The notes under the pieces are model-generated. The model was not told the DNA's origin and did not search any database. It was given only the letters and a program-made list of their open reading frames with translations. Positions 25,601-33,979 of a stretch of 64,000 nt of DNA are shown here, piece by piece (position 1 is the first letter of the stretch; every line of letters starts with the position of its first letter). The DNA is from Phascolarctos cinereus (lineage: Eukaryota > Chordata > Mammalia > Diprotodontia > Phascolarctidae). The DNA is taken from NCBI RefSeq assembly GCF_002099425.1, contig NW_018344126.1:2494001-2558000 (forward strand). Reading direction: 5' to 3'. The translations under genes and the position numbers were made by a program.

Positions 25601-28600
25601 ACCAAGAATGTAGTTTTCCTGATAAGTCCTGGTATGACTATATTTACTTACAGTCTTGAAAATTTAATCAAAAAGATTTTAAACCAAGAAAAAAAAGGAG
25701 GAAACTCTTCCTACATTTAAAGGCTAGATACTATAGAGCAGAGGCATCAAACTCGAGGCCTGCAGCCTGTAAACTCTCCAGTATTGCCTGAACTAGATTA
25801 AAATGTAATTTGGAAATGTTTAACAAAATAAATAAAAATGTAATACAGTGTAGCTAATGTTAATTTATAGGTTTCTAAGTAGCCAGTGTCAGGGATCTAT
25901 TTCTATTTGAGTTTGATACCAGTGCGGTAGAGAGTAGCTACAATGTAGAAAGAAGTAGCAGTAACAACACCAGAAAACCAAGGAAGGAGTAATTGATAAA
26001 AGCTGTGGCCTCAGAATGTCTATATTGCTATGTTCAAAGCATGCTTATAATTGAGGTAAACTAGAATATTGGCACAAAGAGGCATGTTTGACCTCATATG
26101 GTCGTACGGAGACTTAGTAAGATGAGACCTATCACTGCAGTATGACTCTGGAAAAGTATACATACCTCATTCGAAAGGAATAGTTTAGGTAAAATTAGAG
26201 TGGAGTAGCACTGTATGTTAAGAAAACATACTCATGTGAAGAGATCTAAGAACCAGAGCAAAGAAGTATGATGGAGAGCATTTGGGCAAAGATCAGTGGA
26301 GGAACCAGACAAGTGATCTTGTCCTCAGAATATACCACAGACCTCCCTGATGGAGAGAGGAAATGAGCAAGAGAGCACAGAGGGTGGATAGATCGACTGG
26401 CAATGGGGCATTGGGGTCATCTCAGGTTTTCTCTCTGCCAAAAGAGGAGCTGCTAATAAATTCTTCATTTGCCTTAATGATAATTTCATGCTTCAGAAGG
26501 TGAGAGAGCCAGCAGGAAATTTCTCTTTTGGATCTGATGCTTACTAGCAAAGCAACTTATAGCTAGAATAAAAATGAAGGAACTTTGGGGGGTGAGGAGA
26601 GGAAACAGTAAGGATTCTACCTTAGAATTTATGCTAAAGAAGGAGAGAAAATCCAGGGACAGTCTTACATACACCCTGAATAATAGGAAACCAGATTTGA
26701 AAGGATTCAAAGAGGAGATAGTCATGATCCTATAGTCTAAAATTCTACAAAGGAGGTCTGCTCATGAGAGATGTGAAATGCTCAAGAATGAAATCTCAAT
26801 GATTAAAAAAGAAACAGTTTAAGAAGAAAAAGAGAATTATCTAAAGAGGCTGCTATGGATGCACATGTAACTTATCAACCAGCTTATATTTTTGAGAAAC
26901 ATGTATAGAAGATTTGGATTCTAATCCTAACACTGGCTGTGTGACTGTGGACAAGTCACTTAACCTCTCTGGGTTACAGTTCCTCATCTTAAAAATGGGG
27001 CAGATAATATCTATAGTGCTTACCCCGTTTAGTAAGATTTAAATAATAGGATATGGATAAAATGCTTTGTTTACTTTAATTAGAGCCACATAAATGTCTG
27101 TTACCATTATGATGATAATTGTGCAAGGACAGGTAGCAGAGGATGGATACAAAAGGGTGGCATGGGCCTGTTAGAATAGTGTCGTGTCTACACTATGCTG
27201 TAGGTATAGTTTATCTGGCTAGTAACAAAACATTCACCCAAGTGTCTCATGTTAACTTTTGTGGACAAAATGGAGAGGAGCGGGCTCAAGGGTAGTGGGT
27301 CCATTCAGGGTAGACCTAGAACCAGTTGAATGGCTAGACCCACAGAAGAGTCATTAGTGGTTCTGATGACAGATAGGAAGGAGTTTGGGTAGTAGAGTCT
27401 ACAGTGACATTCAATAGGAATAAATATATGGGGAGGCAGTCTGAAAGTTAGGGAAATCTGGGTTCAAGTCCTGCCTGTGCACATTCTAGTCGTATAAGCC
27501 TGGGCAAATCACTTCATCTCTTCCCTGCTCCCAGGAAGTTCCATAAGACTAGGAGCTGTAGGACAGCTGCCAGTCTGCATTGGTAGAGGGAATTTCCTCA
27601 CTGAAAATTCCTTCTACCATTGATATCAGCAGTCTAGACTAGCGCTTCTTCTTTTTTTTTCTTTTCTTTCTTTTTTTTTTTGTCTGGACAATGGGGTTAA
27701 GTGATTTGCCCAGGGTCATACAGCTAGTAAGTGTAATGTGTCTGAGGCCCGATTTGAACTCAGGTCCTCCTGAGTCCAGGGCTGGTGCTCTATCCACTGT
27801 ACTACCTAGCTGCCCCAAGAATAGTGCTTCTTAAACTGTGGGTCAAGACCCCATGTGAGGTACCGACCCACAGTTTAAGAAGTGCTGAAGGGGTTGCAAG
27901 TGAAAAAAATTTAAGAAGCCCTGTCTAGCCGAAATACTACATCTTAAACTTCAGTTCAAAAAGTGAAATTCACAGGGTTAAAAGATGGACAAGGCATGAT
28001 GGGATAGCAGTTCATCTTCAGAAGATATGGGGTTTTAGTGCATTTCAGGCTCTCTGTGGGTTCACCCTGTGACATGACAGCCAGGAAAGCCAGGGCCACC
28101 TCAGGCAATAGTAACAGCAGCAATGTTAGGGACTGGCATGGACACAGTTGTGCTGGTGCCTTGCTCAGGCTACCTCTGGAAGATTGTGTTCAAGACATAA
28201 GGCTGATATACTGGGGAGTTCCCACCAAAACAGGTTCCAGGATGGTAAAGGCCTCAACGTCATGTCATTTGAAATTTGATTCAAGAAAGTTTATCCTGGA
28301 TAAGAGAAGACTTAGGGAGGACAGGAGATATTCTTGAGGTTTTACAGGACTTTAATGGGGGAAGAGGAATTATTACCCTAGAGGGCTAAATTAGAAATAA
28401 TGGGTGGAAATTTCAGAGAGACAAATTGAGGATTGATGAAAGGAAGAACTTTCTAGTGGTTAGTGCTTTCTTCACATGAAATGAGGTTGTGGTTTCCCCT
28501 TGCTGGAGACAGATTAGCAAATATTGAATGATTATCTGTTATAGATGGGATTCTTGCTCATGTATGAATTCAACTCTCTCTCCAGCTCTGAGATAATATA

Positions 28601-30813
28601 ATTCTGAAAGTTGGAAATGAGTCATTTGCATCTAGTGAATGGTTTTCTGTTTCTTTGACATTTTTCAGTATAACTGGACAGGATGGCATAAGCATGAGCT
28701 GGTTTAAAAAAAATCTACTGTTGAAAGGCTGAGGGCTTTTAACTCTCTTTCCCTTTGTGTCTTTCTCCTATTCCTCATGTAGAAAGACCAGACTTTACAG
28801 ATGCCATTATTCTCCGGAAAGGAGCTTCTGTAGAACATGTGGTAAGTCAAAGAGGAGAAATGATTATTTAATGTCTGATCAAATTGCCAGGGAATTCTCC
28901 AATCAGAATGTCTTCAGCTGAGTGACTCAGCTCTCACATGAGGCACTGTTTCTCTTCTGGCCCATAGAGTTCCTTTGCACTAACCTGCATCATGGTTATC
29001 TTATCTACTCTGGTCCTGGGCCAGAACAGATGACTAGTATTTGTAATGTGGCAGGTGGAATCTGAAATAACTGAGGAAATAAAGGTTTGAGCTTCTGCAC
29101 ATATCTGTTTATTACGCAGCACACGCCAATTGCATAACAAATTGGGATCAGGTCTCCTAAAGTTGGCACTGGACCTAGAATACAGGGGGATACAGATTTT
29201 TACGCATTAAAAATAGGAAGCAATTAACAGGATATGAAATTAATACTCTTATTCTAAATTGGAGGAACAATTAGGGACTTTACAAGTTGGGAGGGGGAGA
29301 ACAAATAGGTATAATTCCCTGAAATCAGAAAAAAAAGAGGTGTCCCACTTCTCCTTCCCCCAAAGTGTCTGTATTCAATCAAAGGAACAAGGAAACAGTA
29401 ACTGTTGACCAGTATAGGGCCAGTTTTCAGATAAGACATATATGGGTTGCCTAAGATATATAATTGTGAGACAACTTCTTACATCAGTCCTTAGATCTGA
29501 CTGGGTTTCTGGTCAGCATAATCTAGGTCCTTAGTTAAGGGTCTCTAAGCAACAAGTAGAGATGGTCCAGCTTCCCAGTCATGCCAGGCTATGTTCAAAC
29601 AATGCAGTAGAGTTTTCTCACAAGACGGAGATTGGACTAGACCCATAATTAGAAAGGGAACTGAGCTAAATCCAAAATTGAGTCACAAGATGGAGTTGGT
29701 TTGGTTCATGAGTTTCTCACAGTTCCCTCCATTACCATCTTTCTGCTTGGCCAGCTGCCTTGCCTCCTTTTCTGCGGGATAGTGCTCATAGCAAGGCAGG
29801 AAACTTCCTTGCTGATTTGCCCCTTTCAGCCTCTTCATCAGACAGCTTAGTCACTGATGAGATACTCTTGCCCCAAAGTGCCTCTCTTTGTGTTTTTCAG
29901 ACTTTTCTTTGAAACTTCAATGTGTATTTCCCAGTAGAGCAAAGCCACAAACTATTTAGAAATCCTGATTGTGTCCTCATTCTCTCCAGGCAGTGGCAGT
30001 TACGATGTGATTTAATTGGTACATGTGATGTTACCTGGGCACTGATGAGTAAGTGGCTTCTTGCCATCCACCCCAGCCCTTGGTCTCCACTTGCATCATG
30101 GAATTGGGGTTAATTTTTAATAGTATTCCGATATTGGAAAGATTAATTTACTCTTTTTTTTTTACCTAGAATGCAGAAACAAATATTTTTTAAGATTTTA
30201 TGTAATGAGGACATATTTCCACAGTAAATGATGAAGGAACAAATTTCTGTGTCCTCAAAGCATTTGAGGATCAAAGCATTCTTACATTTTGACTCTTGGG
30301 AACTATTATGTAGAAAACGTTCCCAGGATTGTGCTGCTTGTAGAGCTTTCTTTGGCCTTGACTAAAACTTATAGAAAAAACCCTGGAGATTTCAGTAGGA
30401 TAAATAGGTTGAACTGTTTCTGATAACAAAAGGTTTTCACTCAGCTAACTGCAGAGAAGGGGTATAGGGTAGCATGGCAGTTTTCTTATAGAGAATTCAG
30501 GTTTCTTCATGTATATTTGTTATTTTCAAAACATCCATGTGAGATAGAAACAAGGAAGGTCTGTTAGGTGAAGTGAGTCCCCAAGGTCATGTGAGGAATG
30601 GGAGAAATTGTTCTGGATCTGGAAACTCTGATTTACCCCAGAGTCGTCCATTGAACAGATGTTACTGAGTATCTGTGGTGTGCCGGTGTATAAGAGCCAG
30701 AGAAATGGAAAGCAAGGTGCCCAGATCATCAAGTTTATAACTAGTTAAAGAGATGAAGCACGCGTGCGCGCGCGCGCACGCACACACACACACACACACA
30801 GGCTAGAGACGAG

Positions 30814-30852
<39 letters not shown>

Positions 30853-31768
30853 TACGTTAAATCAGAATTAAGACAATAGTGTTAAATGACCTCAGGTACC
30901 TCAGGACTATGGGGCAAATCAATAATACAGAAAAAAAGGAGTGTGTAGGTCAAGGAGGCTTGTCCATGGTCAGAGAAGCCTTCATAAAGAATTTGGGCTC
31001 ATCTAGACACAAAGCAGATGTTTCTCTCTTTCGTGGATGACAGGTTTGAGAGCGATGTTGGGGCTCTTCCCCTCCTCTGCCATCCCATAAATTCAGACTT
31101 CACATTCTTAGGAGGTGGGACTCCTGGGTCTCCATTTTAGACTGTTTTGGCACCTGGAGCAAATTTCTACACTTTGAGTCCTTCCCTGTTGTTTCTGGGT
31201 CTCCTGAAAGGCCAGTGGACTACCCTACTACTATCAAGGGGTGAAGAACAGCCAGACCCATGCAGAAAATTATAAATAACAAACAACAAATCGAGGCAAA
31301 TGTAGTACTGTGTAGGATAGGTGGCCTTTGGAGTCTTTTGCCACCATAGCAATCCTTACTTCTAAGAGGTTGAAAAAGCAGTGTACCAGGTTTCACTCTC
31401 CCCCTTGTAAGAAATGCCATCTCTGAGCACCAGGCAGTGGTGGAGACTTAACAGAAGTGTGGAATTATTAGATGTAGGTCTTAGGCTGGGAACATCCTGC
31501 AGTCTAAACCCTTTTCTCTTCCCATAGTGCCACCGGATTCACCGAACGCTTGCCAGCCAGTTTAAATATGCTTTAGTGTGGGTAAGTCCTCCAGTCCTTC
31601 TGACTTAAGAATTCCCTTTCCTCTTCCTCCTCAAGGAAATTCTGACTATGTAATGTTTCCCTCTTCCTTCCACTCTTAAAGGGAACCAGCACAAAATACA
31701 GTCCTCAGAGAGTGGGATTGACACATACGATGGAGCACGAGGATGTCATCCAGATAGTTAAGAAGTAA
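10545..31768 (+). CDS. DRG2: DRG2, developmentally regulated GTP-binding protein 2 (complete, 13 coding exons)
   Basis: Exons: 10545-10608, 12242-12402, 16698-16787, 17704-17764, 18658-18748, 19936-20008, 20129-20219, 21231-21328, 22145-22221, 22816-22904, 28783-28841, 31528-31581, 31682-31768. They sum to 1095 bp, 364 residues plus TAA, the length of human DRG2. This is a cytosolic OBG-family GTPase that in known species binds and is stabilised by DFRP2/RWDD1 and is linked to ribosomes and growth control. Visible: N-terminal helical region (1-60), G1 GFPSVGKS (69-76), switch I YEFTTLT (92-98), G3 DLPG (115-118), an inserted S5D2L-type domain around 180-240, G4 NKID (246-249), G5 SCG (269-271), and a C-terminal TGS domain (about 290-363). 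The start has a perfect Kozak context, GCCGCCATGG; the frame is open upstream to 10071, but that part resembles no DRG. All junctions are GT-AG; intron 7 is U12-type. No frameshift or stop: the gene looks intact. Confidence 0.98.
10609..12241 (+). other. DRG2 intron 1
   Basis: 1.63 kb. Holds MIR-like pieces (10870-11220: CCAGTGTGACCTTGGGC, CCTCAGTTTCCTCCCC) and an old repeat (about 11235-11750: CATTTACTGAAGGCCTGCC, GAGGAGTTTAGATTTGCTG) of the kind also seen at 56.5-56.9 kb. Confidence 0.7.
12242..12402 (+). CDS. DRG2: DRG2 coding exon 2
   Basis: Residues 22-75, from [17 protein letters not shown] to the G1 lysine (GFPSVGK). Donor AAG|GTCAGT. The P-loop is split between exons 2 and 3, directly after the lysine. 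Confidence 0.97.
12420..12960 (+). repeat. L2 LINE 3' end in intron 2
   Basis: Starts 18 bases after the exon 2 donor. Runs through CCAGATTGGCTTTCTTTCTG, GAGCCTTCCCTGATCC, GTGCCTGGCACACTGTAGG and TGATTGATTG end. Confidence 0.85.
13190..13640 (+). repeat. CR1/L2-type LINE reverse-transcriptase fragment
   Basis: GCATTTGACACTGTTGATCA encodes the FDTVDH motif common to CR1/L2 reverse transcriptases; the following TGTGGGTGTCCTCAGAG matches the GVPQG region. Decayed. Confidence 0.75.
13675..13821 (-). mobile_element. Marsupial CORE-SINE
   Basis: Minus copy with (GTT)n tail side, GGTCACACAG, GGATTTGAACTCAGGTCC, and a damaged head (CCATTGCCACTTAGCTTCC). Confidence 0.88.
13839..13984 (-). mobile_element. 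Marsupial CORE-SINE
   Basis: Second minus copy 17 bases on, better preserved (GCGCCACCTAGCTGCCCCC). Together with the previous copy it yields a spurious 162-residue open frame. Confidence 0.92.
13985..15000 (+). other. DRG2 intron 2, mid part
   Basis: AT-rich. 14640-14760 is an ancient repeat (CATGCTGAGTGCCAGGGATA, CAGAGAGCTCACATTTTAAT); nothing else recognised. Confidence 0.6.
15000..15420 (+). repeat. L2 LINE 3' end
   Basis: TAACCTGGCATTTAAGAGCC, CTACAATCTGGCCCAGCC, GTAAGCTCCTTGTGGGCAGG and CATGAATATTTGTTCAA end. Confidence 0.85.
15640..16375 (-). repeat. Old L1 3' end
   Basis: Minus strand. Older, more diverged subfamily than those at 34.5, 38 and 63 kb: CAACACAATGAAAAAGTCTG, CAATTGATGGACATCAG, GGGTATATTCCTAGCAGTAG, CAGAATGGTTGGACCAG (the complement of L1 ORF2 C-terminus and 3' UTR). 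Confidence 0.85.
16698..16787 (+). CDS. DRG2: DRG2 coding exon 3
   Basis: Residues 76-105, [16 protein letters not shown]...GVIE: end of the P-loop and switch I. Acceptor TTTTCAG, donor GTAAGT. Phase 0 at both ends. Confidence 0.97.
16788..17703 (+). other. DRG2 intron 3
   Basis: About 17170-17245 is a MIR 3' end (CAATGCCAGGTACGTAGTAG). The remainder has no feature I recognise. Confidence 0.6.
17704..17764 (+). CDS. DRG2: DRG2 coding exon 4
   Basis: Residues 106-125 plus one base: [20 protein letters not shown], containing G3 DLPG. Donor G|GTAGGA. Confidence 0.97.
17765..18657 (+). other. DRG2 intron 4
   Basis: Contains decayed pieces (about 18095-18160 and 18425-18560) of the MITE group seen at 25.7, 33.8, 45.8 and 47.7 kb (ATTGGGAAATATTTAACAAA; AACCAGATTAAAATATAG). 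Confidence 0.5.
18658..18748 (+). CDS. DRG2: DRG2 coding exon 5
   Basis: Residues 126-156 (parts of codons at both ends): [18 protein letters not shown]...KGEVQR. The GRGRQ stretch after G3 is a hallmark of the DRG subfamily. Confidence 0.97.
18749..19935 (+). other. DRG2 intron 5
   Basis: 19600-19810 is an L2 3' end (GCTTCTTGAGAGTTGG, CAGTGCCTGTCACCGTGTAG, TGATTGATTGATTGATTGA). 18750-19600 holds no gene or repeat I can name; the open frame 19074-19565 has no recognisable domain. Confidence 0.6.
19936..20008 (+). CDS. DRG2: DRG2 coding exon 6
   Basis: Residues 157-180: [20 protein letters not shown]...FK. Donor AAG|GTGAGG; the next intron is only 120 bp. Confidence 0.97.
20129..20219 (+). 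CDS. DRG2: DRG2 coding exon 7
   Basis: Residues 181-210 plus one base: [20 protein letters not shown]...HEY, the inserted domain. Donor TATA|GTATCCTTT is U12-type. Confidence 0.97.
20220..21230 (+). other. DRG2: DRG2 intron 7, U12-type (minor spliceosome) intron
   Basis: 5' end GTATCCTTTCC matches the U12 consensus (A/G)TATCCTTT at every position. Upstream of the acceptor there is no polypyrimidine tract but ACCTTAAT at 21209-21216, close to the U12 branch consensus TTCCTTAAC, with the branch A 15-16 bases from the CAG at 21228-21230, the right distance. All other DRG2 donors are ordinary U2 type. The intron body carries a CR1/L3 3' end. Confidence 0.88.
20635..21160 (+). repeat. CR1/L3-type LINE 3' end in intron 7
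   Basis: Pattern AGGATTAGATTTATTCTCTT ... GAGGCAGACTTCAAGG ... GACTAAATGACTTCTGAGG, GTCCTTTCCAATTCTGTG, ATTCTTTGATTC, the terminal motif of CR1/L3 elements. Confidence 0.75.
21231..21328 (+). CDS. DRG2: DRG2 coding exon 8
   Basis: Residues 211-243: [18 protein letters not shown]...CLY. Acceptor ACCACCTCAG, donor TAT|GTAAGT. Confidence 0.97.
21754..21990 (+). mobile_element. Marsupial CORE-SINE in intron 8
   Basis: AGAGGCAGCTAGGTGGCACA head, CAGCTGTGTGACCTTGGGC core; tail CCAGGGTCGTTGTGGGGATC is MIR-like rather than BovB-like. Confidence 0.88.
22145..22221 (+). CDS. DRG2: DRG2 coding exon 9
   Basis: Residues 244-268 plus two bases: [15 protein letters not shown]..., containing the G4 NKID guanine-specificity motif. 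Confidence 0.97.
22222..22815 (+). other. DRG2 intron 9
   Basis: 594 bp; nothing recognised beyond splice signals (GTAAGA; TTTGTAG). Confidence 0.7.
22816..22904 (+). CDS. DRG2: DRG2 coding exon 10
   Basis: Residues 269-298 plus one base: [15 protein letters not shown]...KKRG. G5 and start of the TGS domain. Phe278 where the human protein, as I remember it, has Tyr. Donor C|GTAAGT. Confidence 0.97.
23192..23440 (+). mobile_element. Mar-1 CORE-SINE with BovB/RTE-like tail
   Basis: Head GGGCAGCTAGATGGCTTAAT, core CTTAGCTGTGTGACCCTAGG, tail ACAGCAAACCACTCCAGT ... GAGTTGGACATGACTGAAT and (AAC)n. Confidence 0.92.
24090..24155. repeat. C-run plus TG/CA tract
   Basis: (C)10 followed by GTGTGTGTATAC and CACACACATGCACAC. 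Confidence 0.85.
24165..24620 (+). repeat. Ancient long interspersed repeat, copy A
   Basis: GAGATCACCATGTGAGAGAA ... CCATTAGATTAGGCATTTAT ... GTTTCAGTTGAGTGATGAGG ... CCTTTTCTAGAATTTTAATTG. Same family as 53.65-55.16 kb. I know the pattern from other mammalian DNA but cannot assign the class with confidence. Confidence 0.65.
25488..25571. mobile_element. Short hAT-type MITE with CTTCTTAAACTG ends
   Basis: 84 bp from CAGCGCTTCTTAAACTG to AGTTTAAGAAGCTCTG: inverted ends with a shortened middle (GGTCAAGACCCACAGTTTGA). A second copy is at 27823-27923. Confidence 0.75.
25739..25924. mobile_element. Non-autonomous hAT-type MITE (TGTCAAACTC group)
   Basis: 186 bp bounded by inverted ends CAGAGGCATCAAACTC and GAGTTTGATACCAGTG. 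Flanks CTATAGAG / CGGTAGAG match at 6 of 8 bases, fitting an 8-bp hAT duplication. Confidence 0.75.
26925..27120 (+). repeat. MIR/Ther-type SINE
   Basis: ACTGGCTGTGTGACTGTGG, CACTTAACCTCTCTGGG, then a MIR 3' half (ACATAAATGTCTGTTACCATT). Confidence 0.8.
27430..27630 (+). repeat. Old tRNA-derived SINE (GCATTGGTAGAGGG type)
   Basis: GGGTTCAAGTCCTGCC box-B-like word, then CAGTCTGCATTGGTAGAGG and a TACCATTGATATCA end. A relative hosts the L1 at 36.7 kb. Confidence 0.7.
27651..27816 (-). mobile_element. Marsupial CORE-SINE
   Basis: Minus copy with T-rich end at left and head CTACCTAGCTGCCCC at right. TAGCGCTTCTT (27640-27650) and TAGTGCTTCTT (27822-27832) flank it: insertion within the end of a MITE. 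Confidence 0.9.
27823..27923. mobile_element. Short hAT-type MITE, second copy
   Basis: AGTGCTTCTTAAACTG ... TTTAAGAAGCCCTG. The SINE at 27651 sits in its left end. Confidence 0.75.
28783..28841 (+). CDS. DRG2: DRG2 coding exon 11
   Basis: Residues 299-318: [20 protein letters not shown], in the TGS domain. It follows the 5.9 kb intron 10. Donor GTG|GTAAGT. Confidence 0.97.
30757..30850. repeat. (CG)n/(CA)n alternating purine-pyrimidine tract
   Basis: GCACGCGTGCGCGCGCGCGC leads into two CA runs separated by GGCTAGAGACGAGG. Strict alternation is the pattern that favours Z-DNA. Confidence 0.95.
31021..31290 (+). repeat. Intron 11 copy of the distal DRG2 3' UTR
   Basis: Aligns by eye with 32316-32620: TTTCTCTCTTTCGTGGATG, CTTAGGAGGTGGGACTCCTG, GGCACCTGGAGCAAATTT, CTTTGAGTCCTTCCCT, TCCTGAAAGG, GGGGTGAAGAAC and a final ATAAATAACAAACAA. 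Moderately diverged, same orientation, 1.3 kb apart. Confidence 0.7.
31528..31581 (+). CDS. DRG2: DRG2 coding exon 12
   Basis: Residues 319-336: [18 protein letters not shown]. Intron 12 after it is only 100 bp. Confidence 0.97.
31682..31768 (+). CDS. DRG2: DRG2 coding exon 13 and stop
   Basis: Residues 337-364: [15 protein letters not shown] ... IQIVKK, TAA at 31766-31768. Completes the TGS domain. Confidence 0.97.
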   Translation, partial: GTSTKYSPQRVGLTHTMEHEDVIQIVKK

Positions 31769-32640
31769 CCTTTCCTGCTGCTGATCATCAGTGCCTGACC
31801 CCGCCCTAATTCCTAGAGTGGCATCTGATTGACTGTTATCATCTATAAGCCAAAAAAGGAGGAAAAAAAAGGAGGTGGAGTGGGGGGTTGGGAGGGAGGG
31901 AGTGTGCCCAAGAAAGAAAACCTAGAAAGACCCTGGGGTCACGTACGTATGCTTCCATGAAGCTTGTTCAATAGGAGGATGAGGAAAGACTGACAAGGAT
32001 CTGGTGTGGGCCAGAGGTATTTGCACAGTATGGGCATTTTGCTCTTGTAGGAGTGGTGGTCCTAAACTAGGGTATCTGGAGTCTGTAACCAGAAATCAGA
32101 ACTGAGCCCCTCCCTCCCCACCCCCGACTCTGCTTAGGCCCCCACAGGCTGTTGACCATCATGCCAAAGTGGACTTGTCGCCTGGCAGCAGCTTGCTTGG
32201 GCCATTGGCTATATGGAGCTCAGTGTGTCAAGTAGCTTTCACTTGGTGGAGAGGAGGGGGCGCTAAGAGTCATGTTGGAATCTGTGTCCTTGTCCTTAGG
32301 GCCTCTCAGTGTGTATTTCTCTTTCATGGATGGACTAGTATGAGAATGATTAAGAGAGTTCTAATGTGACATGGTGAGGCTTTTTCCGTCCTGCTGTCCC
32401 TTCAATGAGACCCCTCATCTCTTAGGAGATGTGACTCCTGGCTCTCTTTGTTCTACCACTTTGGTACCTGGAGCAAATTTGCGCCCTTTGAGCCCTTCCC
32501 TATCCTTTCTGAGCCCCCTCCTATTGCACTAGGCATCCTGAAAGGACCCCAGGCCACCCTGTGACTGGAGGGGTGAAGAGTAGAAATCACCTCACCAGCG
32601 ACAAATAAACAAATAAAGACTCTTCCTCCCATTTCCCTTT
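31769..32640 (+). other. DRG2: DRG2 3' UTR
   Basis: Runs from the stop codon to just past two AATAAA signals. Its distal 300 bases have a diverged second copy in intron 11. Confidence 0.7.
32604..32617 (+). promoter_or_regulatory. DRG2: DRG2 polyadenylation signals
   Basis: Two AATAAA hexamers (32604-32609, 32612-32617), followed by TTAGGTCTGTTGG and T-rich downstream elements. Confidence 0.72.
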
Positions 32641-33780
32641 TTAGGTCTGTTGGAAAGTCTACCACTTTTGGCCTTGTTCTTTTATGTTCTTTCTCCTTTT
32701 TATCTTGTTGCAGTCAGTATGTACAGATCTGGTTCTACTCATTTTATTCTGTCACCTCATGTGGGTCTTTCCATATTTCCCCAAATTGTTCACACTTATT
32801 TTTTATATGTGTCAGATTTTCCAAACAGCAAAGGTCAAGAGAAGACCGTTCTCCAGCTTGCTTTCTCCATAGCAGGCTTTGTATCCCAATGGGGTCTCCA
32901 GGTCCAGGAGGGAAATCACAAACCACCAATGGAGAGCTCCTTTCAGTACTTCTGAATTTTTCTGATTGTTTGATGGCTAAGAGTTCCTGCTGCCTCTTCC
33001 TTCCTTTCCTTCCCTGCTGGGGAGGCAGGATGGGAGGGGGACAGGGGTCCTGTGGAGCTCTGGGGAGGCCCCTGCTTCCTCTTAACTGAAAATTCTTAGC
33101 CATCGATGATGGATTCCCAAACTGCTGCCTAGTAACCACACATCTGTTAGATTTGAGGGTGTTCTGTTTGTTTTTCTTTTTGGATTGAAGACTAAAACAG
33201 AAGAATGATTTCTTTTCCAACTAGATTAAAGGTGGTACTTCATGTGCAAAGCAAAGACAGCTGCCACTTTCCAGTCAATGGAAAGCCCAGCTCGTGCCAG
33301 CCTTGTCCTCTTTAACTCTATGGGAGTAAGAAAAGCAAACAGGCACCTGGGTGCTGGAGCCAGAAAAAAGATGGGGTGCCAAATGGTCACAGTGTGCAGC
33401 TGCTCCCTGTCCTGTTGAGCAGGACCATGCACTTGAAGAGTGGAAATAACTGCATTTTTATAGCACCAAAATTTGGAAAGGGCTTTGGTCCCAGCCTTGT
33501 TGGGGCAGAATTTCTAGCATTAGTCCTACTTTAGGGGTAAGGGGAGGAGCTGTGATTTTGTTGATGTAGACAAGTGTCACAGATTCATCTTAGTTGCCTA
33601 GAGTTACACAGCTGGTGTATGTTAGAAACAGGACTGTGGTCTTCCTGCCTCTGAGGTCAGCTCTCTATCCATTCTGCCCCATTGTGCAGATGAGAAAATT
33701 GATGCTGTAAGTGATTTGTTCTTGATCTCACAGTTGGAACATGGGCCGAATTTGAAGTCCAGCACTTACCCTGCTATGCC
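32641..33780. other. DRG2 downstream flank
   Basis: Mostly unique sequence, no coding exon recognised. 33590-33700 is a SINE-like relic (GAGTTACACAGCTGG, CTCTCTATCCATTCTGCCCC). In human the next gene, MYO15A, begins within about 1 kb of DRG2, but no exon of it can be confirmed here. Confidence 0.5.
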
Positions 33781-33979
33781 AGAGATGTCACACGTGCATT
33801 CTGGCCCATAACACTCCCCCATGTAGCCAGAACCAGAGAAAAATGTAATTGGGAAATATTTAACAAAATAAAACTACAGTAAAATATAGATAGTGTTAAT
33901 GTGTGGTTTTCTAAGTTAAACTTCCACAGGGGTCCTCATATGGCTTAGTGGCCCCCATTTCAATTTGAGTTTGACACTG
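33780..33979. mobile_element. hAT-type MITE (TGTCAAACTC group)
   Basis: CAGAGATGTCACACG start, AAATGTAATTGGGAAATATT middle, GAGTTTGACACTG end: same family as 25739-25924. Confidence 0.75.

Larger units (their letters stand above)
25100..28620 (+). repeat. CR1/L3-type LINE, decayed and interrupted
   Basis: In order: ORF1 esterase-like coding remnant (about 25120-25400; reads roughly CHVSTNHT... [15 protein letters not shown]), an ORF2 endonuclease remnant (26185-26345; GVALYVKK ... [10 protein letters not shown] ... YHRPP), and a CR1-like 3' region (28030-28620; ending in an ATTCTG terminal motif). Order and strand fit one element of about 2.5 kb net, interrupted by two MITE types, a MIR and a SINE. 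I cannot exclude two neighbouring elements. Confidence 0.55.
28842..31527 (+). other. DRG2 intron 11
   Basis: 2.69 kb. 29085-29720 has the look of a decayed interspersed element I could not assign (an LTR-type fossil is possible). 30640-30740 resembles an ancient repeat. Also holds a microsatellite (30757-30850) and a diverged copy of the DRG2 3' UTR end (31021-31290). Confidence 0.5.

Noticed and set aside
32744-33220. 158-residue minus-strand frame as an antisense gene or MYO15A-related exon
   Set aside because: No recognisable domain, no splice context, wrong strand for MYO15A.
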